In this document: positions 52,410-63,684 of the stretch, piece by piece
Position numbering within the stretch: position 1 is the first letter of the stretch
Layout: every line of letters begins with the position of its first letter
DNA from: Xenorhabdus kozodoii
GTDB lineage: Bacteria; Pseudomonadota; Gammaproteobacteria; Enterobacterales; Enterobacteriaceae
DNA: 64,000 bases
Direction of reading: 5' to 3'
NCBI RefSeq assembly: GCF_002632875.1
Contig: NZ_NJCX01000014.1
Coordinates: 55,633 to 119,632 of the forward strand
Position numbers and translations under genes: made by a program
The notes under the pieces: model-generated
The model's input: only the letters and a program-made list of their open reading frames with translations
Told to the model about the DNA's origin: nothing
The model's database searches: none

Positions 52410-53747
52410 TTAATGGGCATCCACAAACACCATTTTCAATATAAACAATAGCGTTACGACAAGAACACAAGGGCCAACTTCACGCCATTTGCCCGTGCCC
52501 AACTTCATGACGCAGTAAGCGATAAAGCCTAACGCAATGCCTTCGGTAATAGAAAAACTAAATGGCATCATCACGGCGGTAATAAAAGCAGGGACAGATT
52601 CCGTCAGATCGTTCCATTTCACCCGTGTCAGGCTGGACGTCATCAAGACGCCCACATAAACCAAGGCTCCCGCAGTCGCATAGGCCGGCACCATGCTTGC
52701 CAGTGGCGAGATAAACATCACCAGCAGGAATAAGATACCCACGACAATCGCCGTCAGGCCCGTTCTGCCACCAACAGAAACGCCAGACGAGCTTTCAATA
52801 TAGGCAGTGACTGAAGAAGTCCCAATGTAAGAACCCGCCACCGAACTGATACTGTCCACGTACAAGGCTTGTTTCATGCGTGGGAATTTACCCTTACTGT
52901 CAGCAATACCCGCTTTATCCGTCACGCCAATCAATGTGCCGGAAGAATCAAACAAGTTCACCAACATAAATGAGAAAATAACGCCAGCCAGGGAGATATC
53001 CAGTGCGCCTTTCACATCGACGTTACCCACCACACTCATCACGCTGGGTGGCATATCAAAAATACCGTGGTATTCCACGTATCCCATCATCCACCCGATA
53101 CCGGTTGTCACGATAATTGAAACCAATACCGCCGCATGGAAATGACGTGCCGCTAAAATGGCAATCACAAAAAATCCCAATGCGCCCAACAAGACATTAT
53201 GGGAAGCAAAGTTGCCAATGGAAACAATCGTGTCGGGATTAGGCACGATAATGCCCGCATTTTTCAGCCCCATCATGGCAATGAAAAGACCGATACCACT
53301 GGTGATCCCTACACGCAGGCTCAATGGAATATTGGCGATCATCCAGTAGCGAATACGAAAGAGCGTCAATATCAATAATCCCACCGCACCCCAGAAAATG
53401 GCTCCCATCGCAACTTGCCACGAAATGCCCATCGCACCGACCACAACAAAGGCAAAAAACGCATTCAGTCCCATCGCAGGTGCAACAGCAACAGGCAGGT
53501 TCGCGATTATTCCCATCAGGATGCTGCCAACGGCGGCGATTAAACAGGTCGTGACAAATACGGCTTTAATATCCATCCCGGCAATCGCCAGAATTTGCGG
53601 GTTAACAAAGACGATATAGACCATCGTCAGAAAAGTCGTCAGTCCGGCAATGATTTCGGTACGAACCGTCGTACCCTGTTCCTCTAATTTAAACACGCGC
53701 TGAAGCAAACCCTGACGATTAGCAGGGCCAGAAGTCATTGTGCTCAT
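52410..53747 (-). CDS. adeP: Adenine permease AdeP (NCS2/AzgA family)
   Basis: 445 residues, equal to E. coli AdeP (PurP). Around 12-14 membrane segments; conserved APAMGLNAFFAFVVVGAMG, NLFDSSGTLIGVTDKAGIAD and GTSSVTAYIESSSGVSVGGR. It imports adenine with protons. The ATG at 53747 is set by length; a TTG six codons upstream is possible. A near-consensus PurR operator lies 84 bases upstream. Confidence 0.94.
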   Translation of the reverse strand: MSTMTSGPANRQGLLQRVFKLEEQGTTVRTEIIAGLTTFLTMVYIVFVNPQILAIAGMDIKAVFVTTCLIAAVGSILMGIIANLPVAVAPAMGLNAFFAFVVVGAMGISWQVAMGAIFWGAVGLLILTLFRIRYWMIANIPLSLRVGITSGIGLFIAMMGLKNAGIIVPNPDTIVSIGNFASHNVLLGALGFFVIAILAARHFHAAVLVSIIVTTGIGWMMGYVEYHGIFDMPPSVMSVVGNVDVKGALDISLAGVIFSFMLVNLFDSSGTLIGVTDKAGIADSKGKFPRMKQALYVDSISSVAGSYIGTSSVTAYIESSSGVSVGGRTGLTAIVVGILFLLVMFISPLASMVPAYATAGALVYVGVLMTSSLTRVKWNDLTESVPAFITAVMMPFSFSITEGIALGFIAYCVMKLGTGKWREVGPCVLVVTLLFILKMVFVDAH

Positions 53748-53830
53748 GTAATATTGTTTCCCCAAAAAGCGAAGTTTTCGGCCTATCCTACAGGAAACCC
53801 CGGTAAATCGTTACCCTGACAGGGCAAAAA

Positions 53831-53846
53831 AAGAAAACGTTTGCGG
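53831..53846. promoter_or_regulatory. PurR operator upstream of adeP
   Basis: On the minus strand CCGCAAACGTTTTCTT matches ACGCAAACGTTTTCNT at all but the first position. It predicts co-regulation of adenine uptake with purine synthesis. Confidence 0.85.
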
Positions 53847-53899
53847 CGCGTGTAATCAATAAGTTAGTTAACATTATGATTCTTGAGGAGATTCATTTT

Positions 53900-53998
53900 A
53901 TGACGATATTTTATTCGATTATCAGGCTTGCAGAAGACATTTGGGATGGCATGACGTCTAATAAAAAAATCCCTGCCTCACAGCAGGGAATAATGTAA
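53900..53998 (+). CDS. Possible 32-residue small protein
   Basis: ATG at 53900 follows a strong TTGAGGAG (7-9 bases before it) and encodes MTIFYSIIRLAEDIWDGMTS, then NKKIPASQQGIM. The N-terminal 18 residues would form an amphipathic or hydrophobic helix. The second half of the ORF coincides with the terminator hairpin of the opposite-strand ABC operon, which argues for chance; the ribosome site argues for translation. No homologue known to me. Confidence 0.35.
   Translation: MTIFYSIIRLAEDIWDGMTSNKKIPASQQGIM
53964..53994 (-). terminator. Terminator of the amino-acid ABC operon
   Basis: On the minus strand TCCCTGC and GCAGGGA pair around TGTGAG, followed by seven T. It ends the binding-protein/permease operon directly after the last permease gene. 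Confidence 0.88.
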
Positions 53999-54027
53999 CA
54001 ACGAAAATATCTGCCAGGTGCCAGATA

Positions 54028-54771
54028 TTAATTTTGAGGAACCACCGTCAACGTTTTTTTACGCCAGAATCCAAAAAGTGCCGCTCTTTTAGGTTGCACC
54101 GAGAAGCGACGGGCAACGTAATTGGCTGTCAACTCCAGTGATAAACACATCACAAAATAAACCAGCGCAACAAATAAAAAGACTTCCATCGGATAGACCA
54201 TGCTGCGATTATTCACTTGAGTCGCCAGGAATGATAATTCCGCCACACCGACGATATAAGCCAATGACGTATCCTTGATTAACGCAATCCATTGGTTGAT
54301 AAATGAAGGCACCATCATACGCAAGGCCTGCGGCAAGACGATATGCCACAGTACCTCCCAACGATTGAAACCCAGAGATAATCCAGCCCGCCATTGGCCA
54401 TCACTAATCGCTAAAATCCCCGCTTTGACGCCATGCGCCAAATAAGCCGAAGTAATCAATGCCAGCGCACAGACAACGGTCGTTATTTCAGGAATTTCCA
54501 TACCCAATACCACGGGCAGCAAGAAATATGTCCAAAAAATCAGCATGATGACCGGAATAGCGCGGAAAAAACCCAGCACAGCTGCCAGCAGGTTGGCCCA
54601 AAAACCACGCAGCATGGCCAGCGCAACGCCACCCAAGGTGCCCAATACGATCGAGATCGTCCCCGCGATGAGGCTGATGACCAGCGTCAATGCCGCCCCT
54701 TCCAGTGGCCCATCGGGGAAGGTTCCCAATAGCAAATAGCGCCAGTTTTCTGCAATAACCGTAAAATCCAT
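54028..54771 (-). CDS. Amino-acid ABC transporter permease (HisM/GltK type)
   Basis: 247 residues with five membrane segments and the EAA loop SLGFNRWEVLWHIVLPQALR. It belongs to the polar-amino-acid permease family. It begins one base after the upstream permease stop and together they would form a heterodimer. The gene is followed by terminator hairpins, so no ATPase is encoded downstream. The substrate is an amino acid, perhaps glutamate/aspartate; not decidable from sequence. Confidence 0.88.
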   Translation of the reverse strand: MDFTVIAENWRYLLLGTFPDGPLEGAALTLVISLIAGTISIVLGTLGGVALAMLRGFWANLLAAVLGFFRAIPVIMLIFWTYFLLPVVLGMEIPEITTVVCALALITSAYLAHGVKAGILAISDGQWRAGLSLGFNRWEVLWHIVLPQALRMMVPSFINQWIALIKDTSLAYIVGVAELSFLATQVNNRSMVYPMEVFLFVALVYFVMCLSLELTANYVARRFSVQPKRAALFGFWRKKTLTVVPQN

Positions 54772-54772
54772 C

Positions 54773-55510
54773 TCAATAACCCCTCGCCAATGTTCTCTGC
54801 TGGTGCCATTGTCCCCAGCCTTCCATCACCGCAATCAGGGTGATGTAAAGCACAGTCGCAACACCAAATGCCTCAAAGGTTTGTAAGGATTGGGTTTCCA
54901 CCTGACGGGAAGCATAGGAGAGTTCTGCCACACCGATCGCCATAGTTAACGATGAATTCTTGACGATATTCATGTATTGCCCCAACAAGGGGGGCATGGC
55001 GATTTTCAGTGCCTGTGGCAATACAACGTGGCGCATGGCCTGCCAGCCCGTTAAGCCTAATGCATGGGCTGCATATTTCTGCCCGCGTCCAACACCTTGA
55101 ATGCCCGCGCGTAACTCTTCCGCCACAAACGGGGCTGAATAGAGCGTTAAGCCCATGAATCCCGCCAAAAATTCAAAGGACGGCCATTCCAGGGTCAAGC
55201 CGAAAATCATTGTGTCATGGGGGGTATTCAGCCACATCATCGCCGCTTGTGGCAGGATTTGCCCGGAAGCGAAATACCAGAAAAACAGTTGTACCAGCAG
55301 AGGCGTGTTCCGAAATACCGTCGTATAAGCCGTAACCAACCCGCGTAGGGGCTTGATTTGGCTATCCCGTACCGCAGCAATGACAAAGCCCAGTAAAGTG
55401 GAGGCGACAATGGCACAGGCAGAAAGCCACAACGTGATCAAAAATCCCTGCCAAAGCCATTGCAGATATTCAGGGGCCAGTAAGTGCTCAGTAATAAATT
55501 GATCAAACAT
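54773..55510 (-). CDS. Amino-acid ABC transporter permease (HisQ/GltJ type)
   Basis: 245 residues from the ATG at 55510 (a TTG at 55537 would overlap a hairpin). Family features are the early helix QGFLITLWLSACAIVASTLL, VFRNTPLLVQLFFWYFASGQ and the EAA loop ALGLTGWQAMRHVVLPQALK. Partner of the next permease. A terminator-like hairpin between it and the binding-protein gene would lower its expression relative to the periplasmic component. Confidence 0.88.
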   Translation of the reverse strand: MFDQFITEHLLAPEYLQWLWQGFLITLWLSACAIVASTLLGFVIAAVRDSQIKPLRGLVTAYTTVFRNTPLLVQLFFWYFASGQILPQAAMMWLNTPHDTMIFGLTLEWPSFEFLAGFMGLTLYSAPFVAEELRAGIQGVGRGQKYAAHALGLTGWQAMRHVVLPQALKIAMPPLLGQYMNIVKNSSLTMAIGVAELSYASRQVETQSLQTFEAFGVATVLYITLIAVMEGWGQWHQQRTLARGY

Positions 55511-55537
55511 ATCATTCACCGCATAAACAAACAGCAA

Positions 55538-55557
55538 AGCCCCGACATAACGGGGCT
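55538..55557 (-). terminator. Attenuator hairpin between binding protein and permeases
   Basis: AGCCCCG and CGGGGCT pair around a 6-nt loop; the minus strand then reads TTTGCTGTTTGTTT. A likely partial terminator giving excess binding protein. Confidence 0.65.
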
Positions 55558-55609
55558 AACTTCAGCTTGTGTTTTAAATGGATGCATTAAAGAAATAACT
55601 AAACGAAAT

Positions 55610-56458
55610 TTACTGTTTTGCCTGATCGTCTAATGGCGCAAATTTAAAATCACCCCGCGGTTGGGCGGATTTCGTTTCTGGGCCAAACCAACGGTTATAG
55701 ATTTTCTCCGCTTCACCCTCTTTTTCCAATTTCAGTAAGGTGTGGTTAACCGTATCAACCAATCGCGTTTCCCCTTTGGAAGCGGCGACGGCCTGATACT
55801 CGCGGGTAATGCTAAAAGGGGAAATTTCAAAATCGGCTTTCTGGGCTTCAGGGACATTTGCCAGCAAGCCAACCAGTTTCGCATCATCCTGGGTGATCGC
55901 CTGAACATTGCCATTTCTCAGGGCTGCAAAGGCCAGTGGGGTATCATCATAAGAGATAACTTTGGTTGTTGGATAACGCTCACGCAGGGTAATTTCCTGC
56001 ACCGTTCCCTTATCGGCACCAATACGCAGCTTGGCGATATCGTCCGGCTGGGTCAGAACGCCTTTGCGGGCAATGAATTTTTGCCCCGTCGCAAAATAGG
56101 GAATGGAGAAATCCACTTGTTTTGCGCGTTCGTCAGTGATCGTGAAGTTAGCAGCAATTAAGTCAATTTTTTTGGAAGAGAGCAGAGGAATGCGGTTAGC
56201 TGGGTTCGTCGGACGCAGTTCCAGTTTCACCCCCAAATCATTGGCAATCGCATTGGCGATATCCACATCATAGCCTGCCAATTTTTTCGTTTTGGGATCG
56301 ATAAAACCAAATGGTGGGTTACTGTCAAATACCGCAATACGTACCGTGCCCGCTTTTTTAATATCATCAAGTTTATCTGCTTTTGCCACACCTGAAACCA
56401 ATGCCAATCCGGTCAGCAGAGCAGTCACCGCTACGTGAGATTTATTGCGAATCTTCAT
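55610..56458 (-). CDS. Amino-acid ABC transporter periplasmic binding protein (family 3)
   Basis: 282 residues. Signal peptide with VAVTALLTGLALVSGVAKA, then the family-3 opening KAGTVRIAVFDSNPPFGFID and GYDVDIANAIANDLGVKLEL, ligand motif LLSSKKIDLIAANFTITDER and AALRNGNVQAITQDD. It captures a polar or acidic amino acid. First gene of a three-gene operon with two permeases and no ATPase. Confidence 0.9.
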   Translation of the reverse strand: MKIRNKSHVAVTALLTGLALVSGVAKADKLDDIKKAGTVRIAVFDSNPPFGFIDPKTKKLAGYDVDIANAIANDLGVKLELRPTNPANRIPLLSSKKIDLIAANFTITDERAKQVDFSIPYFATGQKFIARKGVLTQPDDIAKLRIGADKGTVQEITLRERYPTTKVISYDDTPLAFAALRNGNVQAITQDDAKLVGLLANVPEAQKADFEISPFSITREYQAVAASKGETRLVDTVNHTLLKLEKEGEAEKIYNRWFGPETKSAQPRGDFKFAPLDDQAKQ

Positions 56459-56618
56459 TGTACACCCCTGTCAGTTATTCATTTTTATATACCAACAAAA
56501 GTTATCAATTTAGATATAGTCCTTGAAATAATATAAAATGCTATATTTATTCTAAATTGAAATATACAAAAGAAAACACTGGAAAATAAATCAACCGCGT
56601 TTCAGCGAGTTAAAACCA

Positions 56619-57335
56619 CTACTCTTTTTGGGTAAGTAATTTTTCCAGATTATCACCGCCAATATGGCGAAAATCCTGCCCTTTGACGTAATAGAAGATA
56701 AATTCACAAATATTCTGGCAACGGTCACCAATGCGCTCAATAGAGCGGGCACAAAAGAGCGCCGTCATGATATTCGGAATGGTTCTGGGATCTTCCATCA
56801 TATAGGTCATGAGCTGACGGATAATGCTTTCGTATTCCTGATCAACTTTTTTGTCTTCACGATAGATACGGATAGCCTCTTGCAGATCCATACGGGCAAA
56901 GGCATCCAGCACATCGTGCAACATTTGGATCGTATGGCGCCCCAGTGATTCCAAACTGACCAGCAAGGATTGTTGCTGATGTGAAAATCTTTCAAGTGCG
57001 GTCTGGCAGATCTTATTGGCAACATCGCCAATACGTTCCAGCTCCGCAATGGTCTTTGAAATAACCATGATCAAGCGCAAGTCACTGGCCGTCGGTTGGC
57101 GTTTCGCAATGATGCGAACACACGCCTCATCAATCGCCACTTCCATCATATTGACCTTCTGGTCATCTTCAACCACTTGCCGCGCCAATGCTTCATCTTG
57201 GTTGTGCATCGCCAAAATGGCTTTACTGAGCTGCTCTTCTACCAGCCCGCCCATGGTCATCAATTCGGTACGAATATACTCCAGTTCAGCGGTGAACTGA
57301 CCGGAGATGTGTTTGCTGAGATTCAGATTATCCAT
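56619..57335 (-). CDS. phoU: Phosphate-signalling protein PhoU
   Basis: 238 residues from the ATG at 57335, which has a GGGGG ribosome site at 10 bases (an ATG three codons upstream is too close to it). Two three-helix bundles each carry the metal-binding motif: [15 protein letters not shown] and [15 protein letters not shown]. PhoU links PstSCAB transport to PhoR and keeps the Pho regulon off at high phosphate. Last gene of pstSCAB-phoU. Confidence 0.97.
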   Translation of the reverse strand: MDNLNLSKHISGQFTAELEYIRTELMTMGGLVEEQLSKAILAMHNQDEALARQVVEDDQKVNMMEVAIDEACVRIIAKRQPTASDLRLIMVISKTIAELERIGDVANKICQTALERFSHQQQSLLVSLESLGRHTIQMLHDVLDAFARMDLQEAIRIYREDKKVDQEYESIIRQLMTYMMEDPRTIPNIMTALFCARSIERIGDRCQNICEFIFYYVKGQDFRHIGGDNLEKLLTQKE

Positions 57336-57352
57336 ATTATGCATACCCCCTA

Positions 57353-59070
<1,718 letters not shown>

Positions 59071-59071
59071 C

Positions 59072-60031
59072 TCAGCGCCGCCCCTCATTTTTTGCCAAAC
59101 GCATGATCATCCATTTCGACAATGCCAAGACAATAAAGGTGATGACAAACAAGATCAGCCCCAGTTCCATCAATGCGGCGGTATGCAGGCCAGATTCTGC
59201 CTCAGCAAACTCATTTGCCAGCGCGGAAGTGATACTGTTCCCCGGCATATACAAAGACAAACTATCAAGTTGGTAGGTATTACCAATAATAAAGGTGACC
59301 GCCATTGTTTCTCCCAATGCCCGACCCAGCCCCAACATGACGCCACCAATTACGCCATTTTTGGTATAAGGCAAGACGATATGCCAAATCACTTCCCATG
59401 TCGTACAACCGATGCCATAGGCTGACTCTTTCATCATGACCGGGGTTTGTTCAAAGACATCACGCATGACAGAAGCAATATAGGGGATGATCATGATGGC
59501 AAGAATGACACCCGCGGCCAGGATGCCGATACCAAAGGCAGGCCCAGAGAACAATTCCCCCACGATAGGAATGCTTGAGAGCAAGTCACCCAGGGGTTGC
59601 TGGAAATAGGTCGCAAACAGTGGCGCGAAAACAAACAGCCCCCACATACCGTAGACAATACTGGGGATCGCTGCCAATAGCTCAATCGCCACCCCCAACG
59701 GGCGTTTTAACCAGTTTGGGGCTAATTCCGTCAGAAACAAGGCGATGCCAAAACTCACCGGAACCGCGATAATCAGGGCAATGAATGAAGTCATCAATGT
59801 GCCATAAATCGGCACTAATGCGCCAAACACGCCGGCTGGTGCATCCCATTCCTTGCTCCATAAGAAAGACAAGCCAAAGGCTTGCATGCTCGGCCAGGAA
59901 GAAATGATCAGCGAAATGATAATGCCGCCCAACAGAAATAACGTTAATAGCGCCGCTAACCTGACCAGGGCGCTAAAAATAATATCGCCATTTTTTCTTG
60001 GTGCTTTCAGTGCCGTTTGACGTTCGGCCAT
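59072..60031 (-). CDS. pstC: Phosphate ABC transporter permease PstC
   Basis: 319 residues from the ATG at 60031, the E. coli length; an ATG five codons upstream (60046) cannot be excluded. Six membrane segments; conserved [20 protein letters not shown] and the EAA loop [20 protein letters not shown]. Partner of PstA. Confidence 0.96.
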   Translation of the reverse strand: MAERQTALKAPRKNGDIIFSALVRLAALLTLFLLGGIIISLIISSWPSMQAFGLSFLWSKEWDAPAGVFGALVPIYGTLMTSFIALIIAVPVSFGIALFLTELAPNWLKRPLGVAIELLAAIPSIVYGMWGLFVFAPLFATYFQQPLGDLLSSIPIVGELFSGPAFGIGILAAGVILAIMIIPYIASVMRDVFEQTPVMMKESAYGIGCTTWEVIWHIVLPYTKNGVIGGVMLGLGRALGETMAVTFIIGNTYQLDSLSLYMPGNSITSALANEFAEAESGLHTAALMELGLILFVITFIVLALSKWMIMRLAKNEGRR

Positions 60032-60055
60032 ACGCTTAATTCTCATTCTGGGTTA

Positions 60056-60079
60056 TTTCCCCCTGACTAAAGGGGGAGA
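60056..60079 (-). terminator. Intercistronic hairpin between pstS and pstC
   Basis: TCCCCCT pairs with AGGGGGA around a 6-nt loop in the 60-base spacer. It probably stabilises pstS mRNA or attenuates the downstream genes. Confidence 0.6.
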
Positions 60080-60107
60080 TTTCATCATCGCCGATCCACA
60101 CAAGCCA

Positions 60108-61148
60108 TCAATAGAGCGGCTTGCCAGCGTCGTCTTTGATATTGCTTTTCCATGCTGCCCGCACCTGGCTGACGACCTCTTCTGGCAACGTGGCATAATC
60201 CAGCGCTTTTGCCTGTTGTTTGCCGTTGTCATAAGCCCAATCGAAGAATTTTAGCACTTCGGCACCCTTCGCCGCATTTGCCTGTTGTTTGTGGATCAGA
60301 ATGAAGGTGGTCGAGGTAATTGGCCACGCATTATCGCCTTTCTGGTTTGTCAGATCCTGAGCAAAACTGCGGCTCCAGTCTGCTCCTTTGGCTGCTGCGC
60401 TAAAGCTTTCTTCGGTTGGCGCGACCACGGCACCACTTGCTGAAACCAGTTTGGTATAAGCAAGGTGATTCTGCTTGGCATAGGCATATTCGACATAACC
60501 AATCGAACCGGGCAGACGCTGAACAAATGCGGCTATTCCATCATTACCTTTGCCGCCTAATCCTGTCGGCCATTTGACGGTCGAACCAGCCCCCACTTTT
60601 TGTTGCCAATCCGGGTTAACTTTAGACAGATAACTGGTGAAGACGTAAGACGTTCCTGAACCATCAGCACGGCGAACCACGGCAATATTTTGATCTGGCA
60701 GTTTGAGATTTGGATTCAGCTTTGCAATCGCTGGATCGTTCCATTTCTTGATATGCCCCAGATAGATATCCCCCAGGGTTTTACCATCCAGAATCAACTG
60801 ACCAGATTGAACACCGACAATGTTCACCGCCAGCACAACACCACCGATCACCGTTGGGAACTGGAACAAGCCATCCGCTGCCAACTTTTCATCCGCAAGG
60901 GGGGCATCAGATGCACCAAAATCAACCGTGTTGGCGATAATCTGTTTTACGCCACCCGAAGAGCCAATGCCTTGGTAATTGATTTTGTTACCCGTTGCTT
61001 TCTGATAAGAATCCGCCCACTGGGTATATATCGGTGCAGGAAATGTCGCACCTGCCCCCGTCAAGCTGGCGGCCGCAAATGAAGACAGAGATGTCATGGC
61101 AAATACAGCAACCATGATGCTCGCCACGGTGGTACGCATTGATTTCAT
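60108..61148 (-). CDS. pstS: Periplasmic phosphate-binding protein PstS
   Basis: 346 residues, the E. coli length. Signal peptide [20 protein letters not shown] to SFAAA, then the mature start [20 protein letters not shown]; phosphate ligands lie in [19 protein letters not shown] and ADGSGTS. The ATG at 61148 has AGGAGAG upstream; the 30-codon extension to 61238 is not family-like. High-affinity phosphate capture; first gene of the operon behind a Pho box. Confidence 0.98.
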   Translation of the reverse strand: MKSMRTTVASIMVAVFAMTSLSSFAAASLTGAGATFPAPIYTQWADSYQKATGNKINYQGIGSSGGVKQIIANTVDFGASDAPLADEKLAADGLFQFPTVIGGVVLAVNIVGVQSGQLILDGKTLGDIYLGHIKKWNDPAIAKLNPNLKLPDQNIAVVRRADGSGTSYVFTSYLSKVNPDWQQKVGAGSTVKWPTGLGGKGNDGIAAFVQRLPGSIGYVEYAYAKQNHLAYTKLVSASGAVVAPTEESFSAAAKGADWSRSFAQDLTNQKGDNAWPITSTTFILIHKQQANAAKGAEVLKFFDWAYDNGKQQAKALDYATLPEEVVSQVRAAWKSNIKDDAGKPLY

Positions 61149-61281
61149 ACTCTCTCCTATTGGGTCTTCTACTGGGATACGCATCATTATTAAACACGTA
61201 GCACTGACAAACTGATTTTTAGATAAAAAAGGATTCAAGCAGGAAAATAGGTGAAATCAATGACAATAAAATGTATGAATG

Positions 61282-61299
61282 ATGACATTTTTATGACAG
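61282..61299 (-). promoter_or_regulatory. Pho box of the pst operon
   Basis: On the minus strand CTGTCATAAAAATGTCAT matches the PhoB consensus CTGTCATAAATCTGTCAT at 16 of 18 positions. The following bases, with a TACATTTTATTGTCA stretch, resemble the E. coli pstS promoter. Confidence 0.9.
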
Positions 61300-61455
61300 A
61301 ACGGTTTGGGGGTGATACCACGATACCACTCTCTTATTAGCCCGGCGTGGAAATACTAATATCCCCATATTGCTTAAAAAAGAATGAACCGTCACTGAGT
61401 CTCTTATTTTAGGAAAATATAACCACTTTTAAAGATGAAATTAAATTTCATCAAA

Positions 61456-61486
61456 ACAGTATTAAGCTATTATTACTTAATACTGT
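61456..61486 (-). terminator. Terminator of the MFS exporter gene
   Basis: ACAGTATTAAG pairs with CTTAATACTGT (11 bp) around a 9-nt loop, followed on the minus strand by TTTGATG. Confidence 0.7.
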
Positions 61487-61504
61487 CTCATATTATCTAA
61501 ATAC

Positions 61505-63022
61505 TCATTTTATCTTCTGTGCTTTCAGTAGATACCAAGATATAAAAACTACTAATCCAGTTAACACTACTGTTAACCAACTGGTGATATTAACAGCATT
61601 TGAGAAAGAATATGAGGCAGAATCCATTAATTGACGGCCTTGATTTCCAGCGAGAGAATCTGCTACTACATAAGCTCCAGCTAAAGTTTCTAAAGCTAAC
61701 TCTGTTTGTTCCAAAGAAATTCCATCTGGCAATACCAAAGTTAAACGATAAAAAGCAGTGATTAATCCTCCTAAAATTGTTGTGCCAAGAACTACACCAA
61801 CCTCATAAGCAGTTTCACTTATTGCTGAAGCTGCTCCAGCTTTGGAAGAAGGTACAGATGAAAGAACTAGATCATTAGAAACTGAAGCGATTGAACCTAC
61901 ACCAATATTCAACAATGCAAAAGCTATGACTATTGAAGTTAATTCACTGCCTACACAAGCAATTAGAAAAAATGCTGAACCAGCTAGTGTCAATAAAATT
62001 GGAACAAGCCAGTATGCAGGTACTCGTTGTGCAACAGGTACAATAGCAATTCCAATAAAAATCGCAATAATTTGACCGGGGACTAGCGCAAGACTAGCAG
62101 ATATCGGTTTCATATCAAGTACAATTTGTAAAAATTGGGTGGCAAAAAATACAAATCCAATTAATAAGCCTAAGCTAAGTAAATTAACTATGATTGAGCC
62201 AGTAAATACCCCATTTTTAAATAGAGAAATATCCATAAAAGGAACTAATAATTTTTTTTGTCGGCGAACAAAAAGAACACCTGCAATTAAACCAATAGCA
62301 AATTCTAAAATCACACTAATTTCGAAGCCATTACTGGCAAATTGCTTAATCGCATATACAACCCCAGCCATTGCTATGATTGACAATAGAACACTGTAGA
62401 GATCGATAATTCCTGTATTCTTTTTATCAGATTCAGGTAGTAGAATGGGGCCAAAAATTATTAAGGGTACTAAAACAGGTACCGCTATTAAGAAAATTGA
62501 CTTCCAATCAAAATATTGTAATAGAACACCACCAATAATGGGACCAAGAGCAGAACCGACAGTTAAAGTTGTTGCCCAAATTGCAACCGCTAAACGACGC
62601 TGTTCACGATTCTTAAAAAGAGAGCTGATTAATGATAAAGTCGAAGGCATTAACATAGCCCCAAAAAAACCAAGCATAGCTCTCCCTGCAATCAGTTGCT
62701 CTGGGGATGAAGATAGTGCTGTTAAAACCGAAACAATTGTAAATCCTAATGAACCAAACAATAATAAAGAACGATGACCGACGCGATCACCAATACTTCC
62801 CATAGATACCAAAAGCCCTGCCAATACCAATGCGTAAGCGTCAATTATCCACAACTGTTGATTTGCACTTGGTTCTAGTGCACTGGCTATTTTTGGCAAG
62901 GCAAAACCCAAAATAGTGTTATCGACTGTCACTAATAAAACCGGTAGCATTAATATTAATAATCCTAACCAATTTCGAAGCCCTACTTTCTCATTGATTT
63001 TAGTAGAACCATTCAATAACAT
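61505..63022 (-). CDS. MFS multidrug exporter, EmrB/QacA (DHA2) type
   Basis: 505 residues with about 14 membrane segments. DHA2 motifs are seen: LLVTVDNTILGFALPKIA (motif D1), GSIGDRVGHRSLL (motif A) and GSALGPIIGGVLL (motif C, antiporter class). It resembles SmvA/QacA exporters of cationic compounds; the substrate is unknown. GGAGAAGG lies 4-11 bases before the start. The coding sequence is much more AT-rich than the pst genes, suggesting acquisition, and it lies beside a repeat and a transposase remnant. No EmrA-type partner is present. A small broken ORF lies immediately upstream on the same strand. Confidence 0.9.
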   Translation of the reverse strand: MLLNGSTKINEKVGLRNWLGLLILMLPVLLVTVDNTILGFALPKIASALEPSANQQLWIIDAYALVLAGLLVSMGSIGDRVGHRSLLLFGSLGFTIVSVLTALSSSPEQLIAGRAMLGFFGAMLMPSTLSLISSLFKNREQRRLAVAIWATTLTVGSALGPIIGGVLLQYFDWKSIFLIAVPVLVPLIIFGPILLPESDKKNTGIIDLYSVLLSIIAMAGVVYAIKQFASNGFEISVILEFAIGLIAGVLFVRRQKKLLVPFMDISLFKNGVFTGSIIVNLLSLGLLIGFVFFATQFLQIVLDMKPISASLALVPGQIIAIFIGIAIVPVAQRVPAYWLVPILLTLAGSAFFLIACVGSELTSIVIAFALLNIGVGSIASVSNDLVLSSVPSSKAGAASAISETAYEVGVVLGTTILGGLITAFYRLTLVLPDGISLEQTELALETLAGAYVVADSLAGNQGRQLMDSASYSFSNAVNITSWLTVVLTGLVVFISWYLLKAQKIK

Positions 63023-63036
63023 TACCTTCTCCTTTA

Positions 63037-63317
63037 TTATTGATTATCGTTACTTAAATGTTGAAAAATATATTGACAATCAGTATGGCTAGAATAAATC
63101 CATTTGTCTAATTTCAGTTTTATTTCATCTAATGAATAGTTAAACTTAATATTATCCTCTGGCTGAATTATTGAATTTAATATGGATATTTCATTTGATA
63201 TATTTCTCGAATGTCGACAGCTATAGGGTTTTCATATTGAATATCCCAATAAATTTCCTTTAGATTAAATATTATTCGTGACAATAAAGCTAACATTGTA
63301 CGCATTGGAGGAGGCAT
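63037..63317 (-). pseudogene. Small AT-rich ORF with a frameshift, upstream of the exporter
   Basis: Minus-strand frame one reads MPPPMRTMLALLSRIIFNLK, then EIYWDIQYENPIAVDIREI and stops shortly after. Another frame continues SNEISILNSIIQPEDNIKFN to YIFQHLSNDNQ and stops just before the exporter's ribosome site. Removing one TA from the ATATAT run near 63200 joins them into about 90 residues. No ribosome site precedes the ATG and the 105-bp repeat begins 20 bases upstream, so the 5' end may be lost. The family is not recognised. Confidence 0.4.
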
Positions 63318-63337
63318 CACATGCTATAATACACTTA

Positions 63338-63442
63338 TATACCAGTCGCCTTTCAAGATGCGTTTTATATCTCCCCGCTGCGCGGGGAAATATAAGCACT
63401 TACATTGGTTTGCAAACTGCAACTTGAAGTTAGATTGGTATA
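63338..63442 (+). repeat. 105-bp MITE-like palindromic repeat, copy 2
   Basis: Begins TATACCAGTCGCCTTTCAAG and ends CTTGAAGTTAGATTGGTATA. The central palindrome reads ATCTCCCCGC-TG-CGCGGGGAAAT. Same length and orientation as copy 1 at 27328, with scattered substitutions, so the two are separated by some divergence. Confidence 0.85.
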
Positions 63443-63684
63443 TCAGTATATCATTATTAATAGCTGGCAAAATCCATGACAATGATTTAATTGCAACATT
63501 TTCAGGCAAAGAAAATATTATCATTCCCACTCCATTAAACAAGGTATCAATCCGCCATTCCGCACCACATTCCTGATTTAAAAATAGTGTGATCCTGTCC
63601 CTATTTGGGGGCTTTAATACATTGGGCTGGATTGACGGTGGTCGCCAATTTTGATCTATTACTTTTATTTGCCGGAAAACGAAT
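63443..63684. other. Region between the repeat and the transposase remnant
   Basis: 242 bases. It should contain the left end of the insertion sequence, but I cannot fix its terminal repeat. No gene recognised; short open frames across it run into the 105-bp repeat and are treated as chance. Confidence 0.4.

Larger units (their letters stand above)
61149..61504. other. Intergenic region upstream of pstS
   Basis: 356 bases. The pstS promoter with its Pho box lies at 61260-61300 and the exporter's terminator hairpin at 61456-61486. The stretch between holds no gene. glmS, which lies upstream of pstS in E. coli, is not here. Confidence 0.6.
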
